NCBI RefSeq assembly: GCF_007827795.1
Contig: NZ_VITI01000003.1
Span: 156,090-220,089, forward strand
Source: Azospirillum brasilense
Lineage (GTDB): Bacteria; Pseudomonadota; Alphaproteobacteria; Azospirillales; Azospirillaceae
DNA: 64,000 nt
Direction of reading: 5' to 3'
Each line of letters begins with the position of its first letter. The stretch's first letter is position 1. A program made the position numbers and the translations under genes. Shown in pieces: positions 20,867 to 28,204 of the stretch. The notes beneath the pieces were generated by a model, which saw only the letters and a program-made list of their open reading frames with translations, did no database searches and was not told the origin of the DNA.

Positions 20867-21163
20867 TCACTCCGCCGCTTTGGCGGACGGCCCCTCCAGT
20901 TCCAAACGACGGGCGCGCAGGGTGGCGAGCTTCGCCTCAATCTTGCGGATTTTCCTGTCGAGCTTCTTCGCGCGCCTGCCGTCCTTCTTGGAGATGGTGC
21001 CGCCGCGCGCGGCGATGCGGGCGTTGATCGCCGCCTTCGTCTCGTCCGGCAGGCGCTTCCAATGCTTCACCTCCGCGCGGGTGCGGAAGCAGCCCATGCA
21101 GCGGTCCGCCGCGTCGTAGCGGCAGAGCTTCGTGCAGGGATTGCGGGTGTCGTGCGTGCTCAT
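20867..21163 (-). CDS. DUF1289 protein (Fe-S-like cysteine motif)
   Basis: A 98-residue protein from the ATG at 21163. The N-terminus has the DUF1289 signature with four cysteines (NPCTKLCRYDAADRCMGCFRT) followed by EVKHWKRLPDETKAAI. The C-terminal half is a basic coiled coil (KKLDRKIRKIEAKLATLRARRLE), longer than in minimal family members. Metal binding is likely from the cysteine spacing; the cellular role is not known. Confidence 0.88.
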   Translation of the reverse strand: MSTHDTRNPCTKLCRYDAADRCMGCFRTRAEVKHWKRLPDETKAAINARIAARGGTISKKDGRRAKKLDRKIRKIEAKLATLRARRLELEGPSAKAAE

Positions 21164-21254
21164 AGCGCCATAGGATGGGTGCGGCAGGGACGTTGGAAAA
21201 GCCCCGGCCGCCCCGTCCTGCGGGCGTTTCTCAAAAAAGGCGGGTTTCAAACGA

Positions 21255-21599
21255 TCAGGGGGTCACGCGCCCGGACAGGCAGGACGCCCGCGCCCGCTCG
21301 TCCACCGCCGCCGCGGCGGCGCTGGCCGCACCCTCCCCGCCATAGAGCGCGATGGGAAGCGGCCGGCCGGTGGCCCCGCCCTCCTTGCGGTGCCAGGATA
21401 GGATGCAGGAGCAGACCCGCACCGCCGCCTCCGTGGAGCCGGTGTTCCGCGCGGCGAAAGGGCTGGCCTCGCAGGCAGCCAGGAAATCCCGGTTCGCGTC
21501 GGTCCGCCCACCGTCCGGCGGGTCGCCGCTGAACACCAGCAGGGCCGCCAGCGACGCGAAGAAGAACACGAACAGCAGCGAACGCGGGTTGCGGAACAC
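21255..21599 (-). CDS. Hypothetical membrane-anchored or secreted protein
   Basis: A 114-residue protein from a GTG at 21599 with GGGAGGGG 7 bases upstream. The ribosome-binding site lies just past the stop of the chemoreceptor gene, so the two are an operon and probably coupled. A single N-terminal hydrophobic segment (SLLFVFFFASLAALLVF) suggests a signal anchor. The rest has cysteines in FLAACEASPF, VRVCSCILSW and ASCLSG. No family recognised. It may modify or accompany the receptor, which is inference. Confidence 0.6.
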   Translation of the reverse strand: MFRNPRSLLFVFFFASLAALLVFSGDPPDGGRTDANRDFLAACEASPFAARNTGSTEAAVRVCSCILSWHRKEGGATGRPLPIALYGGEGAASAAAAAVDERARASCLSGRVTP

Positions 21600-21614
21600 G
21601 GACTACCCCTCCCG

Positions 21615-23303
21615 TCAGGCCGAACGGATTTGGCGCAGGAACGCGCCGGCCTGCTCGCGCAGGGCCAGCGCCTGCTGGCCCAGATCGGCGGCGGCGGACC
21701 GCACCTCCGACGCCATGGTGCCGGTCTCGTACGCGGAGGCCGACACGTCGCGGACGCTGTGGGTCACCTCCGACGTACGGTCGGCGGCGCGCTGGACGCT
21801 GCGGGCGATCGCGCCGGTGGTGGCGTTCTGACGGTCGGCGGACTCGGCGATGCGGCCGACCAGATCGCTGACCGCGACGACCGAGCGCCCGATGCCGCCG
21901 ATGGCCGTCACCGCGCTGCCGGTCACCGCCTGGATTTCCGCGACCTGCTGGGCGATCTCGTCGGTCGCCTTGGCCGTCTGGTTGGCGAGGCCCTTCACCT
22001 CGTTGGCGACGACGGCGAAGCCCTTGCCGGCCTCCCCCGCCCGCGCCGCCTCGATGGTGGCGTTCAGCGCCAGCAGGTTGGTCTGCGCCGCGATGCTTTG
22101 GATCAGCGTCACCACCTCGCCGATCTTGCCGGCGGCGGCGGCGAGCCCTTCCACCGTGTGGTTGGTGCGTTCCACCTCCTCAACCGCGTTGCGGACCATG
22201 CGGGAGGATTCGTCGATCTGGCGGGACACCTCGACGATGGAGGCCGTCAGCTCCTCGGTGGCGCCGGCCACGGTCCGCACGTCGTCGCTCGCCTCGCCCG
22301 CAGCGCCGCTGACCGCGGCGGCCTGCCCGCTGCTGCTCTCGGCAATGCCATGGAGGCGCTGGGCGTTGGATTCGAGCTGGGCCGTGGTGGCGCTCAGCGT
22401 CTCGACGACGCTCAGCATCGTCCCTTCGAAGGAACGGGCGACCGACTCCAGCGCGTCGCGGCGGTCCCGCTCGGCGCGGGCGCGCTCCTCCGCCTGGGCG
22501 GCGTCGAGCCGGGCGACCCGCTGTGCGTTCTCCTTGAAGACGCTCAATGCCTGGGCCATGCCGCCGATCTCGTCCTTGCGGTCCAGCGCCGGGACGGCGA
22601 CCGACAGGTTCCCCGCCGCCAGCTGCTCCATGGCGCCGCGCATGGTGGTCAGCGGACGGAAGATGCGCCGCGACACCAGCAGGCAGCCGCCGGCCACCAG
22701 AAGCGTCACCACGGCGCCGAGTCCGCCGATCATCGTCTGGGTGTCGCGGATCGGGGCGAAGAACTCCACCTTCGGCACGCCGACATAGAGCACGCCGACC
22801 ACCGTGCCGGACCGGTCCTTGATCGGGTCGTAGGCGGTGTAGAAGGGAACGCCCAGGATGTCGGCCTGCCCGCGGTACGGCTCGCCCCGCACCAGCACGG
22901 CGTCATAGACCGGCCCCTTGGCCAGCTTGGTGCCGACGGCCCGCGCCCCATCCGGCTTCTGGACGTTGGTGGTGACGCGGGTGTCACCCATGAACAGCGT
23001 GGCGGTGCCGCCGACCAGCGTCTTCACGCGGTCGACCGGCTCGAAGAAGCCGTTCAACGCCCGGTCGCCGGCGTAGAGCGTGCCGTCGCGGACGCTGATG
23101 TCGCGCCCATACTGGTTCAGCACGTCCCAAGCGACGCGCATGTTGGTTTCCTGCCGCTCGACCGCCATGCGCTCGGCATAACGGCTCAGCAACGTTTCGT
23201 TGACCAAAAAGGTGACGCCCGTCAACAGCGCCAATCCACCGACACACAGCGACACCGTCTTGCCCGAAAGCGACAGCGAGCCGACCCCCGTCAGCAACCC
23301 CAT
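21615..23303 (-). CDS. Methyl-accepting chemotaxis protein, Cache-HAMP-MCP
   Basis: Membrane chemoreceptor of 562 residues from the ATG at 23303; the frame extends to a TTG at 23357, but the ATG has GGGGG before it and better placement of TM1. TM1 lies at about 10-35, then a single-Cache-type periplasmic domain with [14 protein letters not shown] and [18 protein letters not shown], closely similar in layout to the receptor at 3089. TM2 is near residue 190, then HAMP and the MCP domain (tip near residue 404). Unlike the other three receptors here it has no PilZ domain. Confidence 0.92.
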   Translation of the reverse strand: MGLLTGVGSLSLSGKTVSLCVGGLALLTGVTFLVNETLLSRYAERMAVERQETNMRVAWDVLNQYGRDISVRDGTLYAGDRALNGFFEPVDRVKTLVGGTATLFMGDTRVTTNVQKPDGARAVGTKLAKGPVYDAVLVRGEPYRGQADILGVPFYTAYDPIKDRSGTVVGVLYVGVPKVEFFAPIRDTQTMIGGLGAVVTLLVAGGCLLVSRRIFRPLTTMRGAMEQLAAGNLSVAVPALDRKDEIGGMAQALSVFKENAQRVARLDAAQAEERARAERDRRDALESVARSFEGTMLSVVETLSATTAQLESNAQRLHGIAESSSGQAAAVSGAAGEASDDVRTVAGATEELTASIVEVSRQIDESSRMVRNAVEEVERTNHTVEGLAAAAGKIGEVVTLIQSIAAQTNLLALNATIEAARAGEAGKGFAVVANEVKGLANQTAKATDEIAQQVAEIQAVTGSAVTAIGGIGRSVVAVSDLVGRIAESADRQNATTGAIARSVQRAADRTSEVTHSVRDVSASAYETGTMASEVRSAAADLGQQALALREQAGAFLRQIRSA

Positions 23304-23467
23304 GACGAACCCCCGCGCCCAATGATGCCCATTGAATCCAAGCGTTTCGTACCCCAACGAACCGCACCGGCATAAAGGCGTCAGAGGCTCTTAACAAATC
23401 GTTCCGCGTTGCACCATGCTCCGTCCAGGGCGGCGCGCAGCCATGCCTTTTTAGAGCGATTCAAATA

Positions 23468-23489
23468 TATATGAACACCTATTCATATA
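23468..23489. promoter_or_regulatory. Perfect 8-bp inverted repeat upstream of the mntP promoter
   Basis: TATATGAA and TTCATATA flank a 6-base spacer and end two bases before the TTGACA element. Size, AT-richness and position fit an operator or activator site for a metal-responsive regulator such as MntR or a Fur/Mur relative. The identity of the binding protein is inferred. Confidence 0.6.
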
Positions 23490-23491
23490 GA

Positions 23492-23520
23492 TTGACACCC
23501 AGACTTACCGGCGTTAGGGT
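23492..23520 (+). promoter_or_regulatory. Probable sigma-70-type promoter for mntP
   Basis: TTGACA at 23492-23497 is a perfect -35 element. Seventeen bases later TAGGGT at 23515-23520 is a weak -10. The start of transcription would then fall just before the riboswitch. Confidence 0.55.
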
Positions 23521-23521
23521 C

Positions 23522-23720
23522 GGCCCCGTCATTGGGGAGTAGCCACCCTCCGTCGAGAGGGGCGCGTGCCAACAGACTCGGGACCGTCCTGCATCAGGCC
23601 GTCCCGTGGCGCGCGCGGCAGCCGGACAGCGTCCGGCCGGTTCGGCAAGACCGATGGTGCGGACGCTCCCGAAGGCCAACCGGGTGCAGACGTGCTGTCG
23701 TGTCCGTTTGGCCGGAGCCT
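23522..23720 (+). ncRNA. yybP-ykoY (mntP leader) manganese riboswitch
   Basis: The 200-base leader of mntP has the two conserved stretches of this class: GGGGAGTAG at 23534-23542 and GCGCGTGCCAACAGACTCG at 23562-23580, the latter very like proteobacterial mntP leaders. This class binds Mn2+ and turns on manganese-export genes. The 5' edge and the expression platform between 23581 and the ATG at 23727 were not folded; GC-rich complementary segments there could form it. Confidence 0.85.
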
Positions 23721-23726
23721 GTTGCC

Positions 23727-24290
23727 ATGTTCGGTGCCACCTCCCTCGTCCTCGCCGTCAGCCTCTCCATGGACAGCTTCGCCGCGGCGCTCGGTCGCGG
23801 CGCTGTTCAGAAGCGTCCCGGCCTGTCGGAGGCCTTGCGCGTCGGCTTCGCCTTCGGCGCCTGCCAGCTGTCGATGGCCGCCATCGGTTGGGCGGTGGGT
23901 TCGGCCTTCGCCGGCTTCGTCCAGGCGGTGGATCACTGGATCGCCTTCGGCCTGCTGCTGATGATCGGCGGCTCGATGATCCGCAATGCGCTTGCCGGAG
24001 AGAAGGATGACGAGGCGGCGGCCACCCGGTCGGGCTGGCTGGCCCTGCTGACCGTGGCGGTGGCGACCAGCATCGACGCCAGCGCGGTCGGGGTCGGCCT
24101 CGCCATGGCGGATGTGAACATCGCGGTGACCGCCAGCCTGATCGGCGTCGTCACCTTCCTGATGGGCTTCGGCGGCGTCCTGCTGGGCCGGGCCGCCGGC
24201 CCGCTGCTGGGCCGCCGGGCGGAACTGATCGGCGGCCTCGGCCTGCTCGCCATCGGCACCAAGATCCTGGTCGAGCACACCCTGCTGTAA
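23727..24290 (+). CDS. mntP: Manganese efflux pump MntP
   Basis: A 187-residue inner-membrane protein with six hydrophobic helices in two repeats. Each repeat has the family aspartate motif: MDSFAAALGRG near the start and SIDASAVGVGLA in the middle. It exports Mn2+. The ATG at 23727 is chosen because the protein then starts at the first membrane helix, as in the family; the open frame upstream belongs to the riboswitch leader. The riboswitch and upstream dyad point to control by manganese. Confidence 0.95.
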   Translation: MFGATSLVLAVSLSMDSFAAALGRGAVQKRPGLSEALRVGFAFGACQLSMAAIGWAVGSAFAGFVQAVDHWIAFGLLLMIGGSMIRNALAGEKDDEAAATRSGWLALLTVAVATSIDASAVGVGLAMADVNIAVTASLIGVVTFLMGFGGVLLGRAAGPLLGRRAELIGGLGLLAIGTKILVEHTLL

Positions 24291-24316
24291 CGTCCAATCT
24301 TCGGCGGTCGCTGCCC

Positions 24317-24784
24317 TCAGGCGGCGACGGCGTGGCTGGTGTGGCCGGCGGCGGCGGCGGCCACCGTCTGGGCGATCAGGCCCGGACGCTCCTGAACCCG
24401 GTCGCAGACGGCGCTGAAGTCGATGGACAGCGCCCGCTCACCGCGGTCGCTCAATTCGCCGCAGCGCCGCCCGGCATGCTCCAGCGTCGCCACGGCGGCC
24501 CGAATGACCCCGGCCGCGATCTTCAACCGGCTGGCCCGCGTGGCCTCGGCGATGCGCGGTTCGTTCTGCGCCAGCCAGTGGGACAGCCCTTGTGCCGCCA
24601 GCGCGAACTCCCGCTCCAGCGCCGCCGGGTCGCACAGCACGGCACCGTCGGGCAGATGCAGCCGGCCGTTGGCCGACGGGAGCGACAACGCCGCCGCGAT
24701 GATCGCGGAGGCCAGCTCCTGCCCGGAAAATGGCGTCGTCATACAATCGCTCATCATGCAGGCGTTCATCATACAAGCGTTCAT
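24317..24784 (-). CDS. Hypothetical protein with Cys-Met-Met repeats at the N-terminus
   Basis: A 155-residue protein from the ATG at 24784, chosen because GGAGAG lies about 8 bases upstream. It begins MNACMMNACMMSDCM, encoded by a 15-bp imperfect direct repeat. The remainder is predicted helical and alanine-rich (SGQELASAIIAAALSLP, RLKIAAGVIRAAVATLEHA). No family recognised. The regularly spaced cysteines and methionines could bind a soft metal such as Cu(I), which is speculation. It is convergent with mntP. Confidence 0.6.
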   Translation of the reverse strand: MNACMMNACMMSDCMTTPFSGQELASAIIAAALSLPSANGRLHLPDGAVLCDPAALEREFALAAQGLSHWLAQNEPRIAEATRASRLKIAAGVIRAAVATLEHAGRRCGELSDRGERALSIDFSAVCDRVQERPGLIAQTVAAAAAGHTSHAVAA

Positions 24785-24833
24785 CGATTCGCTCTCCAGC
24801 AGGACCCGGCGCCCGGTCAGGGCACGGACAAGG

Positions 24834-25202
24834 TCAGGGCACGGACAATTGCGCGCGGGCCATGCCACCGTGCAGCGTGTCGAAGCAGACCACGCACTCC
24901 GGCGAGTCGGCGATGTAGGCCAGAACGTCCGCGTAGGGACCGTCGATGTGGATGAGTTCCGCGCCGCGATCCTCCGCCGCCCCCCGGCTGTGGGTGATCG
25001 TCAGCATGTCCATGCGCGGGCCGCGCCCGCCGGTGGTCGCCGCCAGCACCGCGGCCCGCTGCCGGTGATCAGAATGGCGATGATCGGACGGCCGGTGATC
25101 GGGGCGCAGGGCGACCACGACGCCGGCGGGAGCGGCATCGTCGGCGCCGCGGACGGCGTTCGAGCGGCTTCCGGGACGGACGGCGGAAAGGGTCTTGACC
25201 AT
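24834..25202 (-). CDS. Hypothetical protein
   Basis: A 122-residue protein starting at the ATG at 25202, with TGAGGTGAG just upstream. The N-terminal half is basic, with a His/Asp-rich repeat (PDHRPSDHRHSDHR). The C-terminal half looks folded (ELIHIDGPYADVLAYIADSPECVVCFDTLHGG). No family recognised. It precedes the Cys-Met-Met gene by 49 bases on the same strand and may share its transcript. Confidence 0.55.
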   Translation of the reverse strand: MVKTLSAVRPGSRSNAVRGADDAAPAGVVVALRPDHRPSDHRHSDHRQRAAVLAATTGGRGPRMDMLTITHSRGAAEDRGAELIHIDGPYADVLAYIADSPECVVCFDTLHGGMARAQLSVP

Positions 25203-25287
25203 GGCTCACCTCAAGGGCTCGGGCTGGCGATACGGATGGACGGTCTGGCTTGGCGGAAGGGGCGGACAATCGCCCCGCCTCACTGTT

Positions 25288-25295
25288 GGTATACC
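25288..25295. promoter_or_regulatory. GGTATACC palindrome, possible GntR-type operator
   Basis: The core TTGGTATACC resembles the TGGTATACCA consensus of FCD-type GntR regulators. It sits in the 283-bp divergent region between the hypothetical gene ending its upstream side at 25202 and the hydrolase starting at 25486. An 8-bp palindrome can occur by chance, so this is a weak call. Confidence 0.3.
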
Positions 25296-25485
25296 GTATC
25301 CCAGAACAATCTTAGTCTCAAGAGCGATTTTGCGAAATTTTCATCCCGCTCCGCAGCAAGACACCCTTTGACCTCAGCGTCGGCGTGGCTTTTCCGCAGG
25401 GAGGAAAAGCGAAGGCTCCGCGCTGGACAGGCGGGCGTGGTCGTGGTCAGAGGATAGGGTCGGTCACTGTCACGGGAATCGGTCC

Positions 25486-26175
25486 ATGGACCCGGTCGCC
25501 ACTTCCGTCATCCTCGTCCACGGCGCTTTCGCCGACGGCTCCGCCTGGAGCCGCGTGATCCCCCTGCTCCAGGCCCAGGGGCTGGAGGCGATCGCCGTAC
25601 AGAATCCGCTGACCTCGCTGGAGGAGGATGCCGCCCACGTCCAGCGCGCCATCGACCGCGCCAAGGGGCCGGTGGTGCTGGTCGGCCATTCCTGGGGCGG
25701 GGCGGTGATCACCCAGATCGGGAATCAGGACAAGGTGAAGGCGCTGGTCTATGTGGCGGCCTTCGCGCCGGGGATCGGCCAGTCGCCGAACGACACGCTG
25801 AAGCCCTTCCCGCCCTCGCCCGGCCTGTCCAGCGTGTCGATGGACCGCACCGGCTATCTGCATCTGCCGGCGGAGAGTCTGGCGGCGAACTTCGCCCAGG
25901 ATGTGCCGGCGGCGGAGGCGGCGCTGCTGGCCGCGACCCAGGGGCCGGTCCATGCCGGCTGCTTCCGCACGCGGGTGACCGCCGCGGCGTGGGAGCATAA
26001 ACCATCCTGGTACATCGTCGCCAGCGAGGACCGGATGCTTCCCCCGGCCTTCCTGCGGGCGACCGCCGAACGCATCGGCGCGCGGACGGTGGAGGTCGGG
26101 GCCAGCCACATCCCTCACGCCTCCCGGCCCGACGCGGTGGCGGCGGTGATCATCGAGGCGGCGGGCGCCCGCTGA
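25486..26175 (+). CDS. Alpha/beta hydrolase
   Basis: A 229-residue cytoplasmic alpha/beta-hydrolase. The oxyanion motif HGAF, nucleophile Ser in GHSWGG, acid Asp in ASEDRML and catalytic His in GASHIPHAS are all present and in order. It resembles the small esterase group with VILVHGAFADGSAW at the N-terminus. The substrate is unknown. It is a single-gene unit with a divergent hypothetical gene upstream. Confidence 0.9.
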   Translation: MDPVATSVILVHGAFADGSAWSRVIPLLQAQGLEAIAVQNPLTSLEEDAAHVQRAIDRAKGPVVLVGHSWGGAVITQIGNQDKVKALVYVAAFAPGIGQSPNDTLKPFPPSPGLSSVSMDRTGYLHLPAESLAANFAQDVPAAEAALLAATQGPVHAGCFRTRVTAAAWEHKPSWYIVASEDRMLPPAFLRATAERIGARTVEVGASHIPHASRPDAVAAVIIEAAGAR

Positions 26176-26212
26176 CGGGCACCCGACCGCTCTCGGTCAT
26201 AACATCACGGCA

Positions 26213-26392
26213 TCATCCGGCGGCGCAGCAGCAGGCGGGCTCCGGATCGGACTCGTCGTCGTTCGCGGCGACGCAGCCGTGCGCCGTGCCCAGCAGGCGG
26301 TGGAGATAGTCGTTCCACAGCGACCCGCAGGCCGGAGCCGACGGCGGCGACGTTTGTGGCAGAGGTGGCTCCGCGTTCCGGTCGAAGGTCAT
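26213..26392 (-). CDS. Small cysteine-rich hypothetical protein
   Basis: A 59-residue ORF supported by a strong Shine-Dalgarno (GGAGGA 7 bases before the ATG at 26392). It ends in PACCCAAG, a run of three cysteines near the C-terminus, preceded by an acidic stretch (NDDESDPE). No family recognised. A longer reading of the same frame to 26806 has no supported start and runs through a divergent promoter region. Confidence 0.55.
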   Translation of the reverse strand: MTFDRNAEPPLPQTSPPSAPACGSLWNDYLHRLLGTAHGCVAANDDESDPEPACCCAAG

Positions 26393-26648
26393 GGGCGTCT
26401 CCTCCAAAATGCCGCCTGCCGACCGGCAGGCGTCGGCGCTTGCTGCGCTCTGATGCGCGCCAAGATAGCGGAAGCCGGCGCGCCACACAGCCTGTTCGAA
26501 AGCCACCCCACCTCCGGCATAGAGGCCGTCATAGAAGACGGATCGGCTGGTCAGGCCCATCATCGGCACCGATAGCTGTGCCGTGACGCCGAACCCTTTC
26601 GTCTGTTGATGAGGCGCGAAGCTGCATCGACAAGGAGAGAGGCGCGTC

Positions 26649-27470
26649 ATGGCGAATCTACAGAACATTCTCGGCACCCTTCTGGCGACCGGCATGGGAG
26701 GGCACAGCCGCAGGAGCGCGCAGGATCTGGGCTCGATCCTGAACCGGTCGGGGATGGGCTCGGGGCCGGCGATGCACGCCCGCGGCGGCATGGGGGTCGG
26801 CCCCATGGCCGGGCTGGGCGCGCTGGCCTACCTCGCCTACCGCGCCTATCAGGAGCGTCAGCAGAATATGCCACCGTCGGGGCAGCCATCCTCCGGACAA
26901 GCACCGGCCCGCTCCGAGCAGCCGGGCGCCAGCCCGTGGGGTGCTCCGCCGACCGGCTCGGGCAACACGCCGGGGGGCATCCTGGGCGGCATCCTCGGTG
27001 GGGCCGGCGCTTCCGGCGGCGGATCGCTGGGCGAGCGGCTGTCCCAGGTCTTCCAACAGCGCTCCGCCCCTTCCCCTGACGCGACCCCGTCGGGGTCCGG
27101 CGAGGGCGCCTTTCCCGAACTCGCCATGGAGGACCAGCACGCCCTGCTGCTGATCCGCGCCATGATCGCCGCCGCCAACGCCGACGGCGAGATTTCCGCG
27201 GCCGAGCGCCAGCGCGTCATGTCCGCACTGGACGAGGCCGGCGGAGGCCCGGAGGAACGGCGGATCGTGGAGCAGGAGCTGTCCCAGCCGCAATCGCTCG
27301 ACTCGCTGGTCCGCTCCGTCACCGACCCGGACATGGCGGAGCAGGTCTATCTGGCGTCGCTGATGGCGGTGGACCGCGACCATGAGGCGGAACGCGCCTA
27401 TCTCACCTACCTCGCCACCCGCCTGAAGATCGCCCCGCAACGGGCGGAGCAGCTCAACCAGGCGGCGTGA
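26649..27470 (+). CDS. DUF533/TerB-like protein (YebE family)
   Basis: A 273-residue protein with a good ribosome-binding site (AAGGAGAG). The first 75 residues include a Gly/Ala-rich hydrophobic segment (GVGPMAGLGALAYLAYRAY). A Pro/Ser/Gly-rich linker follows, then a C-terminal TerB-like helical domain with the acidic motif ANADGEISAAERQRV and the ending AYLTYLATRLKIAPQRA. This matches DUF533/YebE, inner-membrane proteins of unknown function; tellurite resistance is not implied. Confidence 0.88.
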   Translation: MANLQNILGTLLATGMGGHSRRSAQDLGSILNRSGMGSGPAMHARGGMGVGPMAGLGALAYLAYRAYQERQQNMPPSGQPSSGQAPARSEQPGASPWGAPPTGSGNTPGGILGGILGGAGASGGGSLGERLSQVFQQRSAPSPDATPSGSGEGAFPELAMEDQHALLLIRAMIAAANADGEISAAERQRVMSALDEAGGGPEERRIVEQELSQPQSLDSLVRSVTDPDMAEQVYLASLMAVDRDHEAERAYLTYLATRLKIAPQRAEQLNQAA

Positions 27471-27485
27471 CGGCTCCAACCGCGA

Positions 27486-27511
27486 TGCCCCTCCCGCCGC
27501 AGGGCGGGCGG
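27486..27511 (+). terminator. GC-rich hairpin after the DUF533 gene
   Basis: CCCC-T-CCCGCC pairs with GGCGGG-C-GGGG around a GCAG loop, with one mismatch. It begins 15 bases past the stop. It has no T-tract, so factor-independent termination is doubtful. Confidence 0.35.
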
Positions 27512-27598
27512 GGGCCTTCCGTTGACCGCAGCCTATTGACCCTGCGGCCACAAGGGGCGCAGGGTCTTGGCCGTACCTCCGCCACCGGGACCCACGCC

Positions 27599-28192
27599 AT
27601 GCTGCTGGATGACGCCATCGACCGCGTGCTCCGCGATCTCGAAAGCTATGGGCGCGACAACGACGCACGCGAGGGCGACCGCGCCCGCAAGATGCTGAAT
27701 CTGGAGCGCGAGACGGCGGAGCTGCTGCACGTCCTGGTGCGCAGCGGACGCCGCCGCCGGGTGCTGGAGATCGGCACCTCCAACGGAGTCAGCACCCTAT
27801 GGCTTGCCGCGGCGTTGCAGGCCGTCGGCGCCACGGAACCGCTGACCAGCGTCGAGCGCGATCCGGGCAAGAGCGCCCAGGCCGCCACCAACCTGGAGCG
27901 CGCCGGGCTGGCCAGCCGCGTCAACCTGCTGGTCGGCGACGCGACGGAGACGGTGGCCGGGCTGGACGGCCCCTTCGACTGCGTGTTCTTCGACGCCGAC
28001 CGCTGGAGCGCCCCGGAGCAGTTGCGTCTTCTGCTGCCGAAGCTGGCGCCGGATTGCCTGCTGCTGGCCGACAACGCCCTGTCCCATCCACAGGAGATCG
28101 CCGGCTACATCGCGGCGGTGGAGGCCCTGCCCGGCTTCGGCTCCACCGTCTTCCCGGTGGGCAAGGGGCTGCACGTCGCCTGCCGCCCCTGA
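27599..28192 (+). CDS. Class I SAM-dependent methyltransferase, O-methyltransferase type
   Basis: A 197-residue protein from the ATG at 27599. It has the SAM-binding glycine motif in VLEIGTSNGVSTLW, an acidic motif II in TSVERDPGK, DATETV at motif III, and DCVFFDADRW matching the metal-dependent catechol-type O-methyltransferase fold. The C-terminal end (GKGLHVAC) is also typical. The substrate is not predictable. Confidence 0.88.
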   Translation: MLLDDAIDRVLRDLESYGRDNDAREGDRARKMLNLERETAELLHVLVRSGRRRRVLEIGTSNGVSTLWLAAALQAVGATEPLTSVERDPGKSAQAATNLERAGLASRVNLLVGDATETVAGLDGPFDCVFFDADRWSAPEQLRLLLPKLAPDCLLLADNALSHPQEIAGYIAAVEALPGFGSTVFPVGKGLHVACRP

Positions 28193-28204
28193 CCCTGCCG
28201 GTCC

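Noticed and set aside
26649-27470. Tellurite-resistance gene call
   Set aside because: Only the TerB-like fold is shared; the gene matches DUF533/YebE and has no ter neighbours.
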